Positions 19,903 to 30,949 of a DNA stretch of 64,000 nt are shown here, piece by piece; the stretch's first letter is position 1; each line of letters opens with the position of its first letter. The DNA is taken from contig JAKTTS010000006.1 in NCBI GenBank assembly GCA_030560485.1, forward strand, positions 1 to 64,000, written 5' to 3'. The notes beneath the pieces are model-generated. The model was not told where the DNA came from, did no database searches, and saw only the letters and a list, made by a program, of their open reading frames with translations. Both the position numbers and the translations under genes were made by a program. This stretch comes from Ascoidea tarda (nom. inval.). Lineage: Eukaryota; Ascomycota; Saccharomycetes; Ascoideales; Ascoideaceae.

Positions 19903-21649
19903 TTTAACTCACGATATAACTTAATATCGGATATAAAGTTTTTTAACCTATTTATTAAATTATTATCAATTATTTCAAATTATTTCAAATTATTTCAAAT
20001 TATTTTATCTCATTTTAAATCATTTTAAATCATTTTAAATCATTTTTTACTACAGTAGTTTTATTTTAAGTTTACTATAGAAAACTCTAGTTTTATGATT
20101 TAATTTTAAATTAGCCATTTTATGAAAATTCCCCCTTTCAGTTTACATTTCTCTTTTTTGATTTCAATACTTATTTAAAACTAATTCAATTTGATACACT
20201 TTTACCTTTACTTTTATTATCCTCATTTGAACCAATCAAAATATGGTTTTTCTTTTGTCCTTCTTGTCCTTTTTGCTTCTTTTTTCTCGTTTTCTCATTT
20301 TACTCTACATTATCCACTCTATACAAATGCAATACACGCCATAACATTGAATATAAAAATTCACCCCAGATGGTGCATGATAGATTGCCTACTAGTTGAA
20401 TTACTTCGTCTGCTGTATTCCTTATCTTCTCCAACAGCGAGTCTCTTGCTGAAGGCTGAAGGGGCAAAGAGTATCACCACAGTAAGCAGCACACCCACTG
20501 GCTATAACCATGGCAATAGTTGTGAATAATGCTCCTCTAATCAGAAAACATCAGAGACAAAACACCTGTAAACATAACCATAGTTGCAATTGTTAAACAT
20601 AATTCGGCTAAAAGCTCTGATGTGGGCAAAACTGGCGTCAAATCAAAGACACAGTTCCACAAATAGGTGAAAAAATATAAAAATATTTTTTTTGCTGTTT
20701 CTTTTCAACAAAATTTACGAAATCATAGAATCAAAAAAAGTGATATCAAAAAGAAGGATATCAAAAAGAACCAGAAGGAATTCAAAGAAGAAACAAAAAT
20801 GAGAAACAACAAACAGTCTTTGTGAAGTTTTTCTTTGGTTTATTCAATTCCTGCCTGGCTTCTTTCACCCAACTACCAAAGCATGAATCATGGTAAAACT
20901 CTATGCTGTTTTGATGTTGTTCCAGTTATTCCATAATCCAGCTCTACTCCTGCCTGCTTCCGATATAATACTTTGGAATAACACCCTAATGCTGCTGGAA
21001 GCTCCAGCTCTTCTTAAAACCAAACACTGATCAAAAGAGAAAAAAAGAAGGGGTTGCACCTTTTTGATTGTTGTTGCTACTGGCTATTATTTTAATTGAA
21101 TTCTATCCGGATTTTACTTTAATCGGTTATCGTGAGTATTTCTTTTTCTTTTCTTTTTTTTTTACTTAATTGAGGCTATTTCACATTGAAGCTTATTAAC
21201 CCTAGTGAATAGTTAAGATTTAAAAAAAATGATGTTAGTTTTTAACTAAAACTTTCCTGATTCATTACACCTCAAGTAATTTTGAACTATGAAGCAATTT
21301 CACCAGTGCTTCAGCTATCATGCTTAGCTTTAGAATTTATGTTCTGCCTGCTGAAGATACTCCTGTCGATTCTTTTATTCTTTGTTTTCAGACAGATCTT
21401 CATCAGATAATCGCCAGGATCTGATATAAATAGTTATTTCAATAACCTCATTTCCAGTTTGTCCAAAAAACCAGATTTAATAAAATAAATAAAACAGCTA
21501 TTTTGCACTCTTTTTTTTGTTTAAAAAAAACAGCCATCTGTTCATTTATGATATTTTTACTTTAATACTAAGGTATTAAATATACTGTCAATTTCATATA
21601 TATTACACAATATACAATAGTTCTTAGTTCTTAATTACATATATATAAA
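19903..21649. other. Intergenic region DET1 / Asn-rich unknown gene
   Basis: The DET1 3' side has short tandem repeats (AAATTATTTC units around 19965-20000 and CATTTTAAAT units to 20045). A 112-codon frame at 20191-20529 does not begin with ATG, mixes hydrophobic and random sequence and is not supported. The segment 20350-20560 is somewhat GC-richer, and the rest is AT-rich. No RNA gene was found. Confidence 0.5.
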
Positions 21650-22165
21650 ATGTCTAATGATAAGTCAAATAAAGACACAAAAGATCATGTATTAATCGCA
21701 GAAAAGAGAAATGCTCTTGAAAATAATGACAGGTCAAAATCCAAATCCAAATCTGAATCTAAATCTAAATCAAGGCCAAGATCGTCCTCAATTTCTCTCA
21801 CAAAGATCAATTCTAGTCAAACTTCCAATTCAACTACAAATTCATTCAAAAACACTCAACTTCAGAATGAAATCTCTAGAAAATTTCTTCGATGGAGCAA
21901 AAAGGGATTGTTCTTTTTGAAATCATCTCAAGAAGAAAAGAAATCAAGTAATCACAGATTTTTAATAAAAATAAAGTCCCACAATAATAATAACCACAAT
22001 AATGATAATAAAAACAGAGTGCATAATATAAGCAGTCCAGTTTTAATCAATGCAGAATCAGTGATAAAATCTTATCAATTTGTTACTAAATTTGATTCCA
22101 ATTCCATTCCAGCTGATGATTCTTTATTTTCAATTAAACCATTATCAACCGATTTGAAAAATGAA

Positions 22166-22222
<57 letters not shown>

Positions 22223-22849
22223 GACAGAGTAATCAAAAGAAAACATAGTTCAATGTTTGTTCAAAGGTCTCCCAAATCTTTGTATTTCCCAATTTCAAAT
22301 GAAAATAGATCTTATAAGATTAATCATCCAAAATCGACTTCGCTTTCAACGATTTCTCTATCTAATCTCGAATTTGACATTGATTATAAAAGTATTAATT
22401 GTGATAATGATGATAACCAACTATCAATCAAGAACAACAAGAATTGTATCTTTGTAGGATCAACTATAACAAATGAGCAGTTGGAAAGAGAGATATCTGA
22501 GAGCAATATAAATGATTTGCTCGCAATTAGTAACAATAGTATTAGCAATTGCTCGCATAAGGATATTGACCTGAACAATAAGCATAAGCAAAACATTTAT
22601 AATAGTATTAACCAATCAACTATTCGATTCCCCAACCAAAAATTGAAGAGCATTCCACCAAGTTACCAAATGAAAAAGAAACTCATCAATTATAACTATT
22701 GTAACGATAGCTATTTCTCAGAAAATGGGATCTTTAGTAATATGGATGAATTGTTTGAAAATAATGAAGATGATGAAAAGCCTCCAAAGAGAGCAAGTTT
22801 CCATTACAATCTTAGTTCAATTAATAGAACCTCTTTGCTTTTTACTTGA
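21650..22849 (+). CDS. Asn/Ser-rich protein of unknown function
   Basis: A 399-residue protein that I do not recognise. It begins MSNDKSNKDTKDHVLIAEK. An N-terminal (Lys-Ser)n stretch is followed by a basic patch (SRKFLRWSKKGLFFLKSSQE, near residues 75-95). A poly-Asn run encoded by AAT/AAC repeats spans about residues 170-190. The C terminus is acidic, then basic (DDEKPPKRASFHY). KRASF and KRKHS resemble basophilic kinase target sites. No membrane segment, signal peptide or known domain is visible. The frame is long and starts with a clean ATG. The protein is probably disordered and lineage-specific. Confidence 0.65.
22157..22220 (+). repeat. (AAT)n microsatellite in coding sequence
   Basis: A nearly pure AAT trinucleotide array encoding poly-Asn within the unknown protein at 21650-22849. 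Such arrays change length easily. Confidence 0.85.
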
Positions 22850-23446
22850 TCTGCAATAAGATAGCATATTTCTATTGTTAATTTACTTTTTTACTTCTTT
22901 TTACTTCTTTCTTTTTATTCCATTCGTTTTCACTTTCTTTTATTTCTTTATTACTTTATTATTAATCGATACACTCTTTTAACAATTTACCTAGCAAGAC
23001 TGCTTTGGTTTATTTTATTTTATTTTATTTTATTTTATTCTATTTTATTTTAGTTATCTTGGAGCTTTCACATCTGGCTTGGTGGTTTATAGTATTTTAT
23101 TTAACGAAATTATTTCCTAATGAATGAAGAGCACTTTGAGCATACTTTAGGCATATTTCTTGCTGTAGTCAGTAAACCATTAGAAAGTCGAGTTTACAAT
23201 CATGGATTATTATTGACCACTATCAGTGCTTTCGCATAGAAAATATAGAATGAACATTCATTGTTTGCGAGTTTTCGTGTTGATCTCTTTAAATTCGAAA
23301 GGAGAAAAAAGAGTAAAAGAGTGGGAGCTAGACGAAGAAGAAAATGAAAATATTAGGGTCATAGTGTAGGGGAAAGCCTATTTTGCCTATGTTTATGACT
23401 GTTTTCTTTACATTTGGTTAAACGAGAGCTAGGAAATAGTTTGGAA

Positions 23447-23453
23447 TATATAA
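23447..23453 (+). promoter_or_regulatory. TATA box of HSP42
   Basis: TATATAA about 165 nt upstream of the HSP42 ATG. Confidence 0.45.
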
Positions 23454-23472
23454 TAATTATCGCAGCACTGTT

Positions 23473-23483
23473 TTCTTCTGGAA
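23473..23483 (+). promoter_or_regulatory. Candidate heat shock element
   Basis: TTCTTCTGGAA contains the inverted pair TTCnnGAA, the core bound by Hsf1, preceded by another TTC. It lies about 135 nt upstream of a small heat shock protein gene. It is downstream of the likely TATA box, which is unusual and lowers confidence. Confidence 0.35.
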
Positions 23484-23617
23484 CCAGAGATTATCTTAAT
23501 CTCTTTTCTTGTTTAGTAATTTTTCAGCAATTTCAGTGATCTCCAAAGAAGCCATAGTCAGCCATTGCTTAAGCATTCACAGGTAGCTCTATACAAGACT
23601 ATAAAATTGGATTTATA

Positions 23618-24757
23618 ATGAATCAGTTTCCTCAACAGGTGCCCAATTTTGTTCCTCAACAAGCTCCCCAACAAGCTCCCCAAGTCAGTTTCGCGTTTCC
23701 TCAACAGTTCAACCAACAACAGCCTCCTTTCCAATTCAACCCTCAACAGCAACAGCCTCAGTTTGCAAACCAGTTCCAACCGCAGTTCCAACCTCAGGTT
23801 CCCCAGGGATTTCAGCAAAACCCTCAGCAGGGTGCACAACAAAATCTATTGAACAACTATATACAGTTAGCACTACAGCAGCAACAGCAGCAACAGCAGC
23901 AACAACAACAACTACAAAACCAAGAGTTTTTAAAGCGTTTACAACAAGAACAAAGAGATCTTTACAATTTCCAGCTCCTCAAACAGTTACATCCCCAACT
24001 AGCATTCCAACTAGAAGCCATGGGCAATGCACCAAGTCAGCCAATGCCAAACCAGAGTGGTTTGTTTGGACTCCCCAACAGACAGCAGTTAGAACAAATG
24101 AATCCAATTAATCCAATGAATCCAATGAATCCAATGGGTCAACCAAATCCAATGGGCCAGCCAAACCCAATGAACCCAATGATTCACAGGCAAAACATGG
24201 AAGAAGAAGGCGATTATTCAGATGACTCAGAGGTGAGCTCTCTCAGCTCGTTAAGTGAGCACTCCTCCTACTCCACCAAGGCTCGAGATGAAATCCTCGC
24301 CAAATACAAAGTGAATGATATAATAGATAGAGACATCAAGTTTCGAACCAAAGCACGAAAGGCATATCTCAAGGAGGCCACGTTGATCAACCCCTACCAC
24401 ATGAAGAAGAACAAGCTCGACATCTGTCCTCCCATCGACATCTTGGAGTTTGAAACCAACTACATGATCTACATTTCTGTTCCTGGAGCCTCTACAAAAG
24501 ACATTCGTTTGTCGTTTGACTACGACCGAAACGCTCTTATCGTATCTGGCCAGATATCGAAGTACGACCGTACACTCCGCAGCTCCATCCGCGTGATTGA
24601 GCGTGCCACTGGAAAGTTCGAGCGGTACATTCCGTTGCCGTACTCACCTCGTATTGACGACACTAGAATCCTTACCAACTATACCGACGGTATCCTAGCA
24701 ATATCAATTCCAAAGCTCGGAGACGAACTCAATCGCCGGGACATTCCGATCAACTAG
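23618..24757 (+). CDS. HSP42: Small heat shock protein Hsp42
   Basis: ATP-independent cytosolic chaperone that binds unfolding proteins and organises stress aggregates. Residues 1-200 are disordered and Gln/Pro/Phe-rich (QQAPQQAPQVSFAFPQQFN), with a poly-Gln run and Met-Asn-Pro repeats. An acidic Ser patch (DDSEVSSLSSLSEHSS) follows. The alpha-crystallin domain occupies roughly 265-379: PPIDILEFETNYMIYISVPG, then NALIVSGQIS, FERYIPLPYSPRIDD and DGILAISIPKL with the conserved G-x-L. The long prion-like N terminus and the domain order identify Hsp42 rather than Hsp26. The domain half is GC-richer than most genes of the window, as expected for strong expression. Confidence 0.88.
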   Translation: MNQFPQQVPNFVPQQAPQQAPQVSFAFPQQFNQQQPPFQFNPQQQQPQFANQFQPQFQPQVPQGFQQNPQQGAQQNLLNNYIQLALQQQQQQQQQQQQLQNQEFLKRLQQEQRDLYNFQLLKQLHPQLAFQLEAMGNAPSQPMPNQSGLFGLPNRQQLEQMNPINPMNPMNPMGQPNPMGQPNPMNPMIHRQNMEEEGDYSDDSEVSSLSSLSEHSSYSTKARDEILAKYKVNDIIDRDIKFRTKARKAYLKEATLINPYHMKKNKLDICPPIDILEFETNYMIYISVPGASTKDIRLSFDYDRNALIVSGQISKYDRTLRSSIRVIERATGKFERYIPLPYSPRIDDTRILTNYTDGILAISIPKLGDELNRRDIPIN

Positions 24758-24933
24758 CCGTTCATCTTCGTTTTCACCATCTTCATCATTTTCATCTTCA
24801 TTTTCATCATTTTCTGGTTTTTTGTTTCTTTGTTTTGTTTCATCAGCGTTTATTTTTCCACAAATTTTTGTCTCTTCTCTCTATTTCTCTTTAATACACC
24901 TCTTTCTTTTACAAATGGTCCCTGCCCTATACC

Positions 24934-27765
24934 ATGTATAACAGACCCTTATCTTCTCATAAAAATGGCCTTCACAACGTAAACTCCAACAAACCTTTTA
25001 AACCCCCACGACCTGGTAATTACAAATCTGTATTGCCTCGGAAGAGGTCCCTCAGCTTGATCTCTTCTTCCAATTCCTCAAATACCATCAACGACACTGT
25101 TTCTAACAAAAAAATTACTCCTTTACATCAAATTTCATCCTCTGATATAAACGCCGACAGTTTTAATCCAAAATGTTTTAACGTCCTTTGGAGAAAACAA
25201 ACAACAAAGAAACACAAAACTTGGGAAGGCGACGGGTTCTTAATAATCAAAAATGATAAGTTGATTTTCAAATCTTTTCTCGAAAATTCAAATAACTCAA
25301 AATTACAAAATTCCGCAACCACTTCTTCAAATAAATTTAAACTTGATGATGTTATTAAAATTGGAAATTTCGAAGTCGAAATAGATAGCGAAATTAAAGA
25401 CTTGAATCAAATAAACAACCTAATCTCGACAGGAAATCATCTCCAATTATCAAATCCGTCTTCCACAACCTCTTCTTCTATACATCCAATCTCACCAGAA
25501 TCACTGACAAAACCCTTGTTAAAATCCACTTTCACTGCTGAACTGACCTCCTTTCAAACAACTAAACTTTCTTCAAAGCCACTCCCAACTATTAATAACG
25601 CCTTTAAACCAGTATTTAATGTAAAAAATGCTGCACCAACCATCTCGAAAAATGATACAACTCCATTGTTTGATCCCAATTCCAAAAACGCTTTAGTTAT
25701 GAACCGCCCTCCTTTAACCATTCTCCAAAATTTAAAAACGAATCCAAATTCTATTATTGATGTAGTAATAGACCCAATCTTATCAAGATTTCTAAGACCA
25801 CACCAAAGAGATGGTGTAAAATTTCTCTATGAGTGTGTCATGGGTTTTAGAGACTTTAAAGGAAATGGTGCTTTATTAGCTGACGAAATGGGTCTTGGAA
25901 AGACCTTAATGACAATTTCTTTAATCTGGACTTTATTAAGACAATCCCCCTTCTCAAAATTTAACCCAATAATTAAAAAAATCCTAATAGTTTGTCCCGT
26001 CACTTTAATCGGAAATTGGAAAAAGGAATTTAAAAAATGGTTAAATATGAACAGAATCTCAATTCTAACTCTAAACAATACTACAAATATTTCAAAAGAT
26101 AAAAATGATGTTAAATTGTTTGCTAAAACTAGAGTTTATCAGGTCCTAATCCTAGGTTATGAAAAACTATTATCCATCAAATCCCAGCTATTAGAAAATA
26201 ATTCATTTGATTTATTAGTATGTGATGAAGGCCATCGCTTGAAAAATATTTCAAATAAATCTCTACAAATCTTAAAATCTTTAAAAATCTCCAAAAAAAT
26301 TATCTTAACTGGAACTCCAATTCAAAATGACCTAGAAGAATATTTCACTATTGTCGATTTTATCAATCCAAGTATTTTTGGTTCATTTATCGATTTCAAA
26401 AAAAACTACATGAAACCAATTTTACGGTCAAGAGATCTCAATTGTAAAGATAAAAAAAAAATTAAAATGGGTGAAGATGCTTCAAATGAGCTAATTAAAA
26501 TCTCAAAATTATTTACTTTAAGAAGAACAAACTCAATTTTAACTAATTTCTTGCCTCCAAGAACAGATATTATTTTATTCATCAAACCAACTAATTTACA
26601 AATTAAATTATTTAATATGATTATAAAATCAAAAAAATTCATCGATATGATTGATCTCGATGATATCAATTACAAACCTAATAAAAATCAAGCTAAATCA
26701 TTAGCACTAATTACCTTATTTAAAAAAATTTGCAACTCCCCTTCTTTAGTAGTGAATGACAAGTTGTTTCTCCAGCTTTGTTCAGAAAAACTTAGTGACG
26801 AAATTATTTCATCTATAAGTAAATTGGTTTATAGAAGTGGCAAAATTATTGTTTTATCAAAATTATTAAAAAAATTGTTTTATGAAACTAATGAAAAATT
26901 AGTTTTGGTTTCTAATTACACACAAACATTAGATGTCTTAGAAAAACTATTAAATTCCTATAATATGAATTTTTTAAGATTAGATGGTTCAACTCCTAAG
27001 AATAAGAGAGATAAAATTGTTAATGATTTTAACAACTCCTCTCAAAAAAGTTGTTTTACTTTTTTATTGTCGTCAAAATCTGGTGGCTGTGGCTTGAATT
27101 TAATTGGGGCTTCAAGATTGATTTTATTTGACAGTGACTGGAACCCATCTATCGATTTACAAGCAATGGCTAGGATCCATAGAGATCATCAAGAAAAACC
27201 TGTTTTCATATATAGATTTCTTACAACTGGCTGTATTGACGAAAAAATATTCCAAAGACAATTAATGAAAATCAATTTGAGTGACAAATTTCTTGATCAT
27301 AGCAGTGATTCTAAGGATGACTTGTTTGACATGATTGATTTGAAAGACTTGTTCTCCTTAGATTTGGAGACCAACTGTAATACGCACGATTTGATAGAAT
27401 GTGCTTGTAATCAAATGGGGGGAAAACCTGAAACAGATTTAGAGGCAAACAAAGCAGAAAAGCAAGACAAAACCAAACATAAAACAATTGATAGTGAGAA
27501 TAACAGCGATAATGATGGCGATGATGATGAGAATGAGTCAAATGGGTGGGTTTCTGCTTTGCAGGTGAGAGAATCGCAAGAAAACGAAAGGGAGGCACGG
27601 GCTAAAAATAGAGGATTGAAGTTCAAAGGTTCTTTAGAAAATTACTATCATATTAATCCGGCCCGAACGATATGTTGTAATGATTCCGTAACTGAAGACG
27701 TTATTTCTTCATCTGATTCAATCACATTTTTGTTGTATAGGTTACATAGTAAAACAAACAGTTAA
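24934..27765 (+). CDS. RDH54: Rad54-family SNF2 translocase Rdh54/Tid1
   Basis: DNA translocase that removes Rad51/Dmc1 from duplex DNA and supports interhomologue recombination in the nucleus. The segment FNVLWRKQTTKKHKTWEGDG, near residue 82, is the N-terminal signature shared by Rdh54 homologues. The helicase core has motif I LLADEMGLGKTLMTI (near 313), motif II CDEGHRLKN (near 430), motif III ILTGTPIQNDLEEY and motif VI ARIHRDHQEKPVFIYRFLT. The C-terminal 120 residues include an acidic Asp/Asn stretch. Length (943 aa) matches S. cerevisiae Rdh54 (about 920). The first 290 residues are Ser/Asn-rich. A short upstream ATG at 24915 opens an 8-codon frame that overlaps this start. The gene is tandem with HSP42, 176 nt downstream of it. 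Confidence 0.92.
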   Translation: MYNRPLSSHKNGLHNVNSNKPFKPPRPGNYKSVLPRKRSLSLISSSNSSNTINDTVSNKKITPLHQISSSDINADSFNPKCFNVLWRKQTTKKHKTWEGDGFLIIKNDKLIFKSFLENSNNSKLQNSATTSSNKFKLDDVIKIGNFEVEIDSEIKDLNQINNLISTGNHLQLSNPSSTTSSSIHPISPESLTKPLLKSTFTAELTSFQTTKLSSKPLPTINNAFKPVFNVKNAAPTISKNDTTPLFDPNSKNALVMNRPPLTILQNLKTNPNSIIDVVIDPILSRFLRPHQRDGVKFLYECVMGFRDFKGNGALLADEMGLGKTLMTISLIWTLLRQSPFSKFNPIIKKILIVCPVTLIGNWKKEFKKWLNMNRISILTLNNTTNISKDKNDVKLFAKTRVYQVLILGYEKLLSIKSQLLENNSFDLLVCDEGHRLKNISNKSLQILKSLKISKKIILTGTPIQNDLEEYFTIVDFINPSIFGSFIDFKKNYMKPILRSRDLNCKDKKKIKMGEDASNELIKISKLFTLRRTNSILTNFLPPRTDIILFIKPTNLQIKLFNMIIKSKKFIDMIDLDDINYKPNKNQAKSLALITLFKKICNSPSLVVNDKLFLQLCSEKLSDEIISSISKLVYRSGKIIVLSKLLKKLFYETNEKLVLVSNYTQTLDVLEKLLNSYNMNFLRLDGSTPKNKRDKIVNDFNNSSQKSCFTFLLSSKSGGCGLNLIGASRLILFDSDWNPSIDLQAMARIHRDHQEKPVFIYRFLTTGCIDEKIFQRQLMKINLSDKFLDHSSDSKDDLFDMIDLKDLFSLDLETNCNTHDLIECACNQMGGKPETDLEANKAEKQDKTKHKTIDSENNSDNDGDDDENESNGWVSALQVRESQENEREARAKNRGLKFKGSLENYYHINPARTICCNDSVTEDVISSSDSITFLLYRLHSKTNS

Positions 27766-28168
27766 GCACTTCAATAAAATGGATGGATTTCTCAAAAGCT
27801 CCGCCAAAAAAAAGCCCACTTTTGGCCTTTTTTTCTTGGATTTTTAAGCTAGGAAATAAGAAAAAAAAACATTTGAAATCAATGAATGTAAATGGAAAAA
27901 TTCAAGGTTCCTTTTCTCAAGGTGGATTGAAGTTGGCTATGCTAAATCTTCTAGTTGTAATCCAATTATAATCGAATTATTTACCCTCGTTCCATAATCA
28001 ACCAAAAGAAAAAACATGTTTCTTGCATAGAAAATTAGGTTGTTTTTAATCGGAAAATCAATGATCCTACAAGCTTGAAAACTAGGCAACAAGAAATGCC
28101 AAGTAATCCGGCAACGCAGGGTATTGGGGAAAACAACCAATAGCAAGTGAGAGTTTTAGCTCAAGGCT

Positions 28169-28681
28169 TTGAGAGATTTTAGAGTGGAGGTCTGTATTGG
28201 ATGCCTGTATAATATCGGGAAAAGTTTTGACCTGGTGGAGATCAAGAGCGAACATATTCTTCTCTTCAGAATTCAAACGGACTTGTTTGCAAACATATTA
28301 ACTTTGGTTGAAATAGGTCTGTTGGTTAGCAATTTGAGTGCTATTAGTAAATTTGAATTTTAAGAAATTTTTGAGAACAATTGGAAAAATCTTCCTTATA
28401 AATTGAACGAAGATCCAAGATTTATCAAATTAAGATTACAGTGACTGATTTTAATATTTTGTAGGTAAAACTTGTATAACAAAACAATAAAAGGGCTGTT
28501 TTGTATCCAGGGGAGCATGATCCCTGAATTATTTTTGGTTCATTTAAGTGATCTGCTGGACAACGAAATTCTCAAAAATTATATACAGGCTGACATGATT
28601 GTTATTTATTTAACGATGGTATTGAATTCTGCAAAATGGTACACTCACGTAACCATGAAAGTAGTACACAAAGTCAGGTAA
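28169..28681 (+). pseudogene. Decayed protein-coding segment, possibly a zinc-cluster regulator
   Basis: One reading frame runs 171 codons with only three internal stops (28361, 28442 and 28466), few for such AT-rich DNA. The pieces look like ordinary helical protein: FDLVEIKSEHILLFRIQTDL, then ENNWKNLPYKLNEDPRF and IPELFLVHLSDLLDNEILKN. The arrangement WxxLPxxLxxDPRF followed by LxLxxLILIFCR resembles the middle homology region of fungal Zn2Cys6 transcription factors. That identification is weak. No start or DNA-binding cluster was found. A similar short segment with two stops lies at 29498-29650 and may be part of the same dead gene. Confidence 0.3.
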
Positions 28682-30667
28682 AGGATTGCACAAAGGCAAT
28701 TCGATACTTGGTTGTAGAGTTTAGCAAATGTGAGTCAAATTACAGTTTAGAAAAATAAGCTTACCAAGATCAGGAATTCTTAAACGCAGAATATTCTTAA
28801 CAGCAGAACAGTTTTCAAATTCAAAACCCGCTGCTTCCATCAGAACGGCATGATGAGAAAAATAAAAGAAAAGAAAAGAGAGAAAAAGAAAACATCAGGA
28901 ATTTGTTTGAAATAATTATCAAGGGAAAAAAGGAATTTATATTTATGATTTCCTCCAATGGTTGAAGATATAATAGCTGTTTTAGATCTTTTGAATGTAT
29001 AAAATTGTATTAGCCAGTAGATGAAGTGCAATGCAATGGCCAGAAACAACACGAGATTTATAAAAAAGAGAGGAAGTTCCTAACCAAGAATATTTGCCAC
29101 TAAGACTGGAATATAAATGAATATACGAGTGTATATGAATAAAACGTGGGTGGAAGGTTTCTAAATATATTATTTTCATTTACGTCAAGGTAGACATCAA
29201 ATAGCTCAACAATTCTAAGTAGCTCTGAAATTTGCGCTCGCATTATACTCGATGTTTGGTGTTTGATGTTTGGGTGTATTTAGGATATAAATTTCTATGA
29301 GAATGAATGAATAATCTAGCGTTAAAACAGTTGTTTATCTATTTGTTTATTCCAGTAAAAATTTGTTACTGTTTTTGTTGCTTTAATTAGCTACTTAATA
29401 TTCCAGCTTTAAATCTATAATTGTCGCAACTTTGATTATTCCTATTGACAAAAGAAAAACAATGTTGCAATACTCTTTGAGAAAAATTGACTGAAAGATG
29501 AAGAGCACTACGTCTGAAAAGAGCAAAAAAGTCTTTGAGCAAATGTGAAATGGATTTGAAAAACATCTTTGAACTGATTATGACACTGAATTTTGGGCCA
29601 AGAGTTACCCCCTTGATGTAATCTCTCCACCAGCAAACAGGATCATATAATTAATCCTTATCAACATTGGCACACCATCATCACCACTAACATCACTTTT
29701 GTGATTATTAACGAATCACCAAACTCATTCAAAAAAAGGATAAATTGGAAAGATTAAGAAGGCCAATAGCACAAAGAGCAGCATTAATCCACTGTGAATT
29801 AATTATCCGATGGCAGAATTTGCAAGCAAAACAGAAATTCTTAGAACCCATGCAGAAAACCGGGGTAATAGCTGTGTAATACATATGATATAGCCATAAT
29901 TTATCAGTAGCGTGAGCATACAACAGATCTTGGGCCTTTCAACATACCAAAGTAGCACGACTATTTATATCTTCAAACCAATACCGGGCTGGCTTAAGAC
30001 TCAAAAAACAAACTGTTACATCTCTTGGTATTAAAGACTATAGCGTCATAGAGTTGAGAAATATATGGAGCAAAAGCCATACTTTGCAAAATGTGGTGAA
30101 GAACTAATTTTTATGGCGCACCACGTACTAACCGGTCGTTGAGCTGTTTTTCAGAATAGCCGTCATAGCTCAAGCAAAAAGCTTTATGGTTGTGCAACCA
30201 CAGCTTATCAAGAATTAGTTTCAGCAACATGTTCAGCGGGTAGTAGAATAAGACTAAACAAGAAAAAATTGCTTGGAAGGGTCTGTAGCAGAAAGCCCTA
30301 AGCTACATGGGATTCGGAAAATCCAAGGGGCAATGTAAGGGTATAGCAAAAACACTTGGCAAGTATGCATTGTTTCCATTAATTTGGGTTTTGGGCCCTC
30401 TCTTAGTTTCTTGGTCAACACAAGCTTTTCTACACAGGAGCCAATAAATGGGCTTGGATGGATATGCCATCATACAGTGATGCGCGCGGCTCTGCATCTT
30501 GCTTGCTAAACAGCGCGCTGCTCATTTCGGACAGCACGGATATCCCGACCACCTCCACGGGTGCCCCTTTTACAGACACTTCCCTAAAGATGTGAGATGT
30601 TTCACTTCGAAGCCTGAGTAAGAGGAAAGTGGCTAACTCTACTGATCTTAGAAATTGCACAAAATGA

Positions 30668-30680
30668 TATAAATATAAAG
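30668..30680 (+). promoter_or_regulatory. TATA box upstream of NRG1-like gene
   Basis: TATAAATATAAAG, about 280 nt upstream of the ATG at 30950, downstream of a GC-rich upstream region. A long leader would result. Confidence 0.4.
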
Positions 30681-30949
30681 CGAGCTTGGTTTTCCCTTTT
30701 TTTCTCTATCTAGATTCATTCTCCTGCTCTTGTTTTTCCTTGTATCTTGGCAAAGAAATAGGCTAAACCACACAGCATCAACTATAATACTCATACCTTG
30801 CTATATAAGCTATTGGTTTCCTACTGTTTTTTGGCCATTGGTCATTTCATCTTATATAATATACACTAACTCAGGCTGTATTTATTTTATAATCACTATC
30901 TATTTTTTGTCTTCTGCTTGTGCTAAATTCTCTTTAAATCAAAGTAACA

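Larger units (their letters stand above)
22850..23617. other. HSP42 upstream region
   Basis: The first 200 nt are pyrimidine-rich 3' flank with a TTTTA pentamer array (about 23010-23050). The HSP42 promoter follows, with a TATATAA box at 23447-23453 and a heat-shock-type element close to it. No further gene was seen. Confidence 0.6.
27766..30949. other. Gene-poor region between RDH54 and NRG1
   Basis: About 3.2 kb with no intact conserved gene. Coding relics are suspected on the plus strand at 28169-28681 and 29498-29650. The segment 30430-30640 is GC-rich and probably part of the NRG1 promoter. A TATAAATATAAAG box lies at 30668-30680. No tRNA or snoRNA was recognised. Confidence 0.55.

Noticed and set aside
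20191-20529. 112-codon plus frame
   Set aside because: No ATG at the start, AT-driven hydrophobicity, no homology recognised.
21300-21410. Possible C/D snoRNA on the minus strand (TGATGA near 21400, CTGA near 21310)
   Set aside because: The flanks do not form a terminal stem and no rRNA complementarity was recognised.
30430-30660. GC-rich minus frame upstream of NRG1
   Set aside because: No homology recognised; it fits the general pattern of GC-rich promoter islands.
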